A DNA stretch of 56,534 nucleotides from FLUQ01 sp031551515 (lineage in GTDB: Bacteria; Desulfobacterota; Desulfovibrionia; Desulfovibrionales; Desulfovibrionaceae), in contig JAVBNL010000025.1 in assembly GCA_031551515.1 (NCBI GenBank), positions 1 through 56,534 of the forward strand, read 5' to 3'. The translations under genes were made by a program, and so were the position numbers. How positions within the stretch are numbered: the first letter of the stretch is position 1; every line of letters starts with the position of its first letter. Shown in pieces: positions 51,643 to 56,534 of this stretch. Under the pieces are notes generated by a model. That model worked only from the letters and a program-made list of their open reading frames with translations, was not told where the DNA came from and searched no databases.

Positions 51643-52641
51643 ATGTATACACCGTCTTTGCTGGGTCTGGGCGGCTTTGTTCCGAACCGCGTCGTTTCCA
51701 ACGACGATCTGGCCACCTTTGTGGATACCGACGATGAATGGATCGTTTCGCGCACCGGCATCGAGCGGCGACATTTTCTGGAACCGGGCCAGTCGAATGT
51801 CGACATCGGGTATGAAGCTTCCGTTCTGGCCTTGCGCGACGCGGGGCGCGAAGCTGCTGATCTGACCCATATCCTGTACGCCACCTGCACGGCCGAAGAG
51901 GGCACCCCCGCAACCGCCTGCCTGCTCAGCCATAAACTGGGCGTCAAAAATATTTTCGCCCTTGACGTAAACGCGGCCTGCAGCGGTTTTTTGTACGGGC
52001 TGGTCACCGCCAGGGGGCTTTTGGCCGCCGACCCCGAGGCTTTGATTCTGCTGGCCGCCGTTGATACCTTGTCGCTGCGCTGCAACTGGGAAGACCGCTC
52101 GACCTGCGTGCTGTTCGGCGATGGCGCGGGCGCGGTGGTGCTGGGCGGTGAAAAGAGCGCTTCAGGCAAGAAAGTGGGCGTGCTGGAAGATGTGCTGGTT
52201 TCTTCCGACGGCGCTTTGGGGCCGCTTTTGCGCTTCGGCAACGGGCATGAGCCCGGCGTGCCGTACAAGCTGGGCGATACCGTGGGGCCCGAATATTTCG
52301 TTCGCATGAACGGGCGCGACATTTTCAAACACGCGGTGCGCAACATGGCCTCATGCTGCCTGAAGCTGCTTGAGCGCAACGGCCTGACCATGGCCGATAT
52401 CGATCTTTTTGTGCCGCACCAGGCGAATTTGCGCATCATTGAAGCGGTGGGCAGCAAGCTTGAGGCCGACCCGGCCAAAGTTTTCGTCAACGTGCAAGAG
52501 CGGGGCAACACCTCTGCCGCATCCATTCCCCTGGCCCTTGCCGAAGCGCGCGATGCCGGGCGCATCCGGCCGGGCATGCGGGTTCTGCTGACCACCTTCG
52601 GCGGCGGGTTGACCTGGGGCTCGGCCCTGTTACGCTTTTAA
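51643..52641 (+). CDS. fabH: 3-oxoacyl-ACP synthase III
   Basis: This 332-residue enzyme starts fatty-acid synthesis by condensing acetyl-CoA (or branched acyl-CoA) with malonyl-ACP. The Cys-His-Asn triad is visible: C113 in NAACSGF, the histidine in PHQANLRI and the asparagine in GNTSAA. It lies 12 bases after plsX. An extra promoter follows before fabG. Confidence 0.97.
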   Translation: MYTPSLLGLGGFVPNRVVSNDDLATFVDTDDEWIVSRTGIERRHFLEPGQSNVDIGYEASVLALRDAGREAADLTHILYATCTAEEGTPATACLLSHKLGVKNIFALDVNAACSGFLYGLVTARGLLAADPEALILLAAVDTLSLRCNWEDRSTCVLFGDGAGAVVLGGEKSASGKKVGVLEDVLVSSDGALGPLLRFGNGHEPGVPYKLGDTVGPEYFVRMNGRDIFKHAVRNMASCCLKLLERNGLTMADIDLFVPHQANLRIIEAVGSKLEADPAKVFVNVQERGNTSAASIPLALAEARDAGRIRPGMRVLLTTFGGGLTWGSALLRF

Positions 52642-52661
52642 CGGCAGCGGCCTATATTCAA

Positions 52662-52690
52662 TTGCAAGCGCAGGCGCGTTTTGCTATAGT
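52662..52690 (+). promoter_or_regulatory. Internal promoter before fabG
   Basis: TTGCAA (52662-52667), a 17-base spacer and TATAGT (52685-52690) lie 32 bases upstream of fabG in an 81-base gap. It would allow fabG-acpP-fabF to be made in excess of the upstream genes. Confidence 0.6.
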
Positions 52691-52722
52691 GCGCCCCATC
52701 TTGAAGCAGACGCAGGAGTTTC

Positions 52723-53466
52723 ATGAGCGACTTAATCAGCACGGCCCTGGTGACGGGCGCTTCACGGGGAATAGGCAAGTGCATTGCGCAAACCCTGGCC
52801 GGCGCGGGCTATACGGTCTATTTGACCTATGCCAGCAAAGCCGCTGAAGCCGAAGAGGTGGTGGCCGCCATTGAGGCCGTGGGCGGCAAGGCCCGCGCAT
52901 TCAAGCTCGATGTGGGCGATACCGCCGCCGTGGCCGATTTTTTTCAGAACGAGATCAAGGACAAAGTCGCCCTGGACGTTCTGGTGAACAACGCCGGGAT
53001 AACCAAAGACGGCCTTGTGCTGCGCATGAAAGACGAAGACTGGGACGCGGTGCTTAACGTCAATTTGCGCGGCGCTTTCGCGTGCCTGCGCGAAGCGGCG
53101 AAGATTATGACCCGGCAGCGTTCGGGCCGCATCATCAACATCACGTCCATTTCCGGCCAGATGGGCAACGCGGGGCAAATCAACTATTCTTCCGCAAAAG
53201 CCGGCATGATCGGCTTGACCAAATCCGCTGCCAAAGAGCTTGCCGGCAGAAACGTCACCGTCAACGCCGTGGCCCCCGGCTTTATTGAAACCGATATGAC
53301 CGCGGCGCTGCCCGAAGATGTGCGCGCGCGGTATCTGGAACATATTCCCCTGCGCCGTTTCGGCGCGGCGGAAGAGGTTGCGGCGGCCGTGGCCTTTTTG
53401 GCCTCGCCGGGAGCCGCGTATATTACCGGCCAGGTTTTAGCCGTCAACGGCGGCTTGTATTGCTGA
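52723..53466 (+). CDS. fabG: 3-oxoacyl-ACP reductase
   Basis: This 247-residue short-chain dehydrogenase performs the NADPH-dependent reduction in each elongation cycle. It has TGASRGIG at the N-terminus, NNAGITKD, catalytic serine in ITSISGQMGN and the YxxxK pair at Y155/K159. ATG 52723 follows AGGAG. It is 52 bases before acpP. Confidence 0.97.
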   Translation: MSDLISTALVTGASRGIGKCIAQTLAGAGYTVYLTYASKAAEAEEVVAAIEAVGGKARAFKLDVGDTAAVADFFQNEIKDKVALDVLVNNAGITKDGLVLRMKDEDWDAVLNVNLRGAFACLREAAKIMTRQRSGRIINITSISGQMGNAGQINYSSAKAGMIGLTKSAAKELAGRNVTVNAVAPGFIETDMTAALPEDVRARYLEHIPLRRFGAAEEVAAAVAFLASPGAAYITGQVLAVNGGLYC

Positions 53467-53518
53467 TTTAGTAAAAAAAGCGTATCCCTGCACTTTGCAA
53501 ATCACCCTTGGAGGCTCT

Positions 53519-53749
53519 ATGTCTGTTGAAGAAAAAGTTAAAAAAATTATTATGGACCAGCTCAGCGTTTCCGCTGACGAAGTCAAACCCGAAGCGTCGT
53601 TCATCGAAGACCTGGGCGCCGACTCACTGGACCTGACCGAGCTGATTATGGCCATGGAAGAAGAATTCAAGCTGGAAATCGATGACGAAGACGCTCAGAA
53701 AATCCTGAAAGTCAAAGACGCCATCGCCTATATCCAGTCCCGCCAGTAG
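53519..53749 (+). CDS. acpP: Acyl carrier protein
   Basis: This 76-residue acidic helical protein carries growing acyl chains on a phosphopantetheine at S36 of GADSLDLTEL. ATG 53519 follows a strong TTGGAGG site. The length and the DSL motif are standard. A hairpin in the 132-base gap after it may lower readthrough into fabF, in keeping with the high level at which ACP is usually made. Confidence 0.98.
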   Translation: MSVEEKVKKIIMDQLSVSADEVKPEASFIEDLGADSLDLTELIMAMEEEFKLEIDDEDAQKILKVKDAIAYIQSRQ

Positions 53750-53775
53750 GCCTGGCTTTTTTCATGCGGTTTACG

Positions 53776-53809
53776 GGGGCGTCTTATGGCTATGCGCATA
53801 AGACGCTCC
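53776..53809 (+). terminator. Hairpin between acpP and fabF (partial terminator)
   Basis: GGGGCGTCTTATG / CATAAGACGCTCC pairs over about 12 bases with an 8-base loop and is followed by a T-rich stretch (TTTGAATTTT). It may be an attenuator or an RNA processing site within the fab operon. Confidence 0.5.
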
Positions 53810-53881
53810 GTTTGAATTTTGCAGCGCCGCCGTGTTGACCCGCTGCCCCGACCACTGCGAAAGCCTATTGAAAGGATCGCC

Positions 53882-55129
53882 ATGAGCAGAAAACGTGTTG
53901 TTATCACAGGACTTTCGGCCATAACTCCGTTGGGCGGCGATGTCACGACCAGCTGGGACGCCCTGATCGCCGGAAAATCCGGTATCGGCCCCATCACCCA
54001 TTTCGACGCTTCGGAGTTCACCACCCGCATCGCGGGCGAAATAAAGAATTTTGATCCTGAAAATTACGGGATTTCCGCCAAACTTGCCAAGCGCATGGAC
54101 CGCTTCGTGCAGGTCGGCGTTGCCGGCGGTCTGGCCGCGCTGAAAGATTCCGGCTTTACCGTTACGGAAGAAAACGCACACCGCGTGGGCACGATGCTGG
54201 GCGTGGGCCTGGGTGGCCTGAACACCATTGAGGCCTTCCACACCCGCCTGGTGGAAGCCGGGCCCAACAAGGTCTCTCCGTTCTTCATTCCCATGCTGAT
54301 TTCCAACATGGCGCCGGGCCAGATTTCCATTTTGGCCGGACTGAAAGGCACCAACGTGGTCATGACCAGCGCCTGCTCTTCGGGTCTGCACGCCATCGGC
54401 CACGCCTACACCGAGATCGTCATGGGCCGTTGCGACGCGCTCATCTCCGGCGGGGTTGAAGCCACCATTACTGCCATGGGCGTCTCCGGCTTTACGTCGC
54501 TGAAAGCGCTCTCCACCCGCAATGACGAGCCTGAAAAGGCCTCGCGTCCGTTTGACAAAGACCGCGACGGCTTTGTGATGGGCGAAGGCTGCGGCATCTT
54601 TTTCGTGGAAAGCCTTGAAAGCGCCCAGAAACGCGGCGCGAAAATTTACGCGGAAATCGTCGGGTTCGGCGCGGCTTCCGATGCCTTTCACATCACCGCT
54701 CCGGACGAAAACGGCGAAGGTCTTGCCCGGGCCATGATGAACGCCATGGAAGAAGCGGGTGTGAACCCCGAAGAAGTGGAACACATCAACGCCCACGGCA
54801 CGTCCACGCAGTTGAACGATGCCTGCGAAACCCGGGCCATCAAAAAGGTGTTCGGCAAGCATGCCTACAACCTGGCCATTTGCGCCAACAAGTCCCAGAC
54901 CGGGCATTTGCTGGGCGGCGCCGGCGGCGTTGAAAGCGTGTTTTCCGCGTTGACCCTGCACACCGGCATGGTGCCCGGCACCCTCAATTATGAAACGCCC
55001 GACCCCGAATGCGACCTGAACTACATGGGCCAGGGGCCGAAGCAGCTGAACCCCCGCTACGCGCTTTGCAACTCCGCCGGGTTCGGCAGCACCAACGTCA
55101 GCATGCTGTACAAGAAGTGGGAAGGTTGA
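53882..55129 (+). CDS. fabF: 3-oxoacyl-ACP synthase II
   Basis: This 415-residue elongating condensing enzyme has the catalytic C165 in TSACSSG and histidines in NAHGTSTQLND and TGHLLGGAGG. It begins MSRKRVVITGLSAITPLG. ATG 53882 is behind AAAGGA; a longer open frame through the hairpin region upstream is not used. It is 3 bases before glyA. Confidence 0.97.
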   Translation: MSRKRVVITGLSAITPLGGDVTTSWDALIAGKSGIGPITHFDASEFTTRIAGEIKNFDPENYGISAKLAKRMDRFVQVGVAGGLAALKDSGFTVTEENAHRVGTMLGVGLGGLNTIEAFHTRLVEAGPNKVSPFFIPMLISNMAPGQISILAGLKGTNVVMTSACSSGLHAIGHAYTEIVMGRCDALISGGVEATITAMGVSGFTSLKALSTRNDEPEKASRPFDKDRDGFVMGEGCGIFFVESLESAQKRGAKIYAEIVGFGAASDAFHITAPDENGEGLARAMMNAMEEAGVNPEEVEHINAHGTSTQLNDACETRAIKKVFGKHAYNLAICANKSQTGHLLGGAGGVESVFSALTLHTGMVPGTLNYETPDPECDLNYMGQGPKQLNPRYALCNSAGFGSTNVSMLYKKWEG

Positions 55130-55132
55130 GTC

Positions 55133-56371
<1,239 letters not shown>

Positions 56372-56376
56372 ACATC

Positions 56377-56534
56377 CGAGAGGGCTCTGCCCTCTCGGGT
56401 TCTTCCGCCAAGGGACGCGTCCCTTGGAACCCATATAGGCGAAGGCCGTTTCCGCGCCGCGGAAACGGCCGTCGCCAGATTGTGGGGTCCAGGGGCCTCA
56501 TTCCCCAGGCAGGGGGGCGGGGGCCAGCGTCCCC
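56377..56534 (+). repeat. Structured intergenic repeat, family 1, copy C
   Basis: This copy is cut by the window end. It opens with CGAGAGGGC-TCT-GCCCTCTCG (56377-56397), then CCAAGGGAC/GTCCCTTGG, GGAACCC, and the core stem GGCGAAGGCCGTTTCCGC with one mismatch (56438-56476). The CCAGGGGCC and GGGGGCCAGCGTCCCC modules follow. The module order matches copies A and B. No gene is visible. Confidence 0.78.

Noticed and set aside
50566..51933. A 455-codon minus-strand open frame opposite plsX
   Set aside because: plsX on the plus strand has all family motifs and lies in the conserved operon; the antisense frame has none.

Overview
The window looks like chromosomal DNA of a Desulfovibrionaceae bacterium (Desulfovibrio/Bilophila type). 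The case rests on gene content and gene order. The block rpmB | yceD-rpmF-plsX-fabH-fabG-acpP-fabF-glyA matches, from memory, the order in Desulfovibrio. A fused ArsR-methyltransferase (SahR type) sits directly before ahcY, and phoH, a membrane HD phosphohydrolase and ybeY form a unit. TRAP-TAXI transport and an AprA-like flavoprotein also fit. GC content is high, coding density is high, and no tRNA, rRNA, phage, transposase or CRISPR array was seen.

Layout. 0.1-2.1 kb: citrate lyase ligase (citC) and a LysR regulator behind long C/G homopolymers at the window edge. 2.3-13.0 kb: a probable accessory catabolic regulon. A four-gene minus-strand operon (TAXI receptor, fused TRAP permease, AprA/fumarate-reductase-like flavoprotein, GltD-like iron-sulfur flavoprotein) lies beside putA and a divergent GntR/FCD regulator. 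A palindrome of the form CATTCTAG-N4-CTAGAATG, perfect at gntR and degenerate at the other two, lies at all three promoters. 13.1-18.1 kb: phoH, an HD-domain membrane phosphohydrolase, ybeY and a CitMHS citrate transporter on the minus strand. Opposite them is an unrecognised protein behind a sigma-54-type promoter. 19-27 kb: a glycosyltransferase, an exported RidA, obgE-rpmA-rplU, a PP-loop thiolase-like ATPase and a large unrecognised membrane protein carrying a CCHC zinc knuckle.

27-36 kb: hydroxypyruvate isomerase-like protein, proB, pgk, a small exported EF-hand protein, a serine beta-lactamase-fold hydrolase, a TPR protein with a pseudo-receiver domain, and a variant EF-G. 36-39.8 kb: redox and probable metal genes, namely a glutaredoxin with a ferredoxin:thioredoxin reductase catalytic subunit, then a DUF2318 protein with an FtsX-type permease and its ATPase. 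39.8-42.3 kb: SahR-type regulator and ahcY. 42.5-49.3 kb: M48 protease with LemA, two unrecognised proteins and an SsuABC/TauABC-type importer. 49.4-56.4 kb: ribosomal proteins and the core fatty-acid synthesis operon ending in glyA.

Two families of structured intergenic repeats stand out. One has three copies (about 20.9, 42.3 and 56.4 kb), each just after a plus-strand stop codon. Their hairpin arms differ in sequence but still pair. The other has two copies (18.9 and 26.9 kb), each a long inverted repeat with shared ends. The best candidates for undescribed biology are the GntR-linked TRAP/AprA-like/GltD-like operon and the zinc-knuckle membrane protein.
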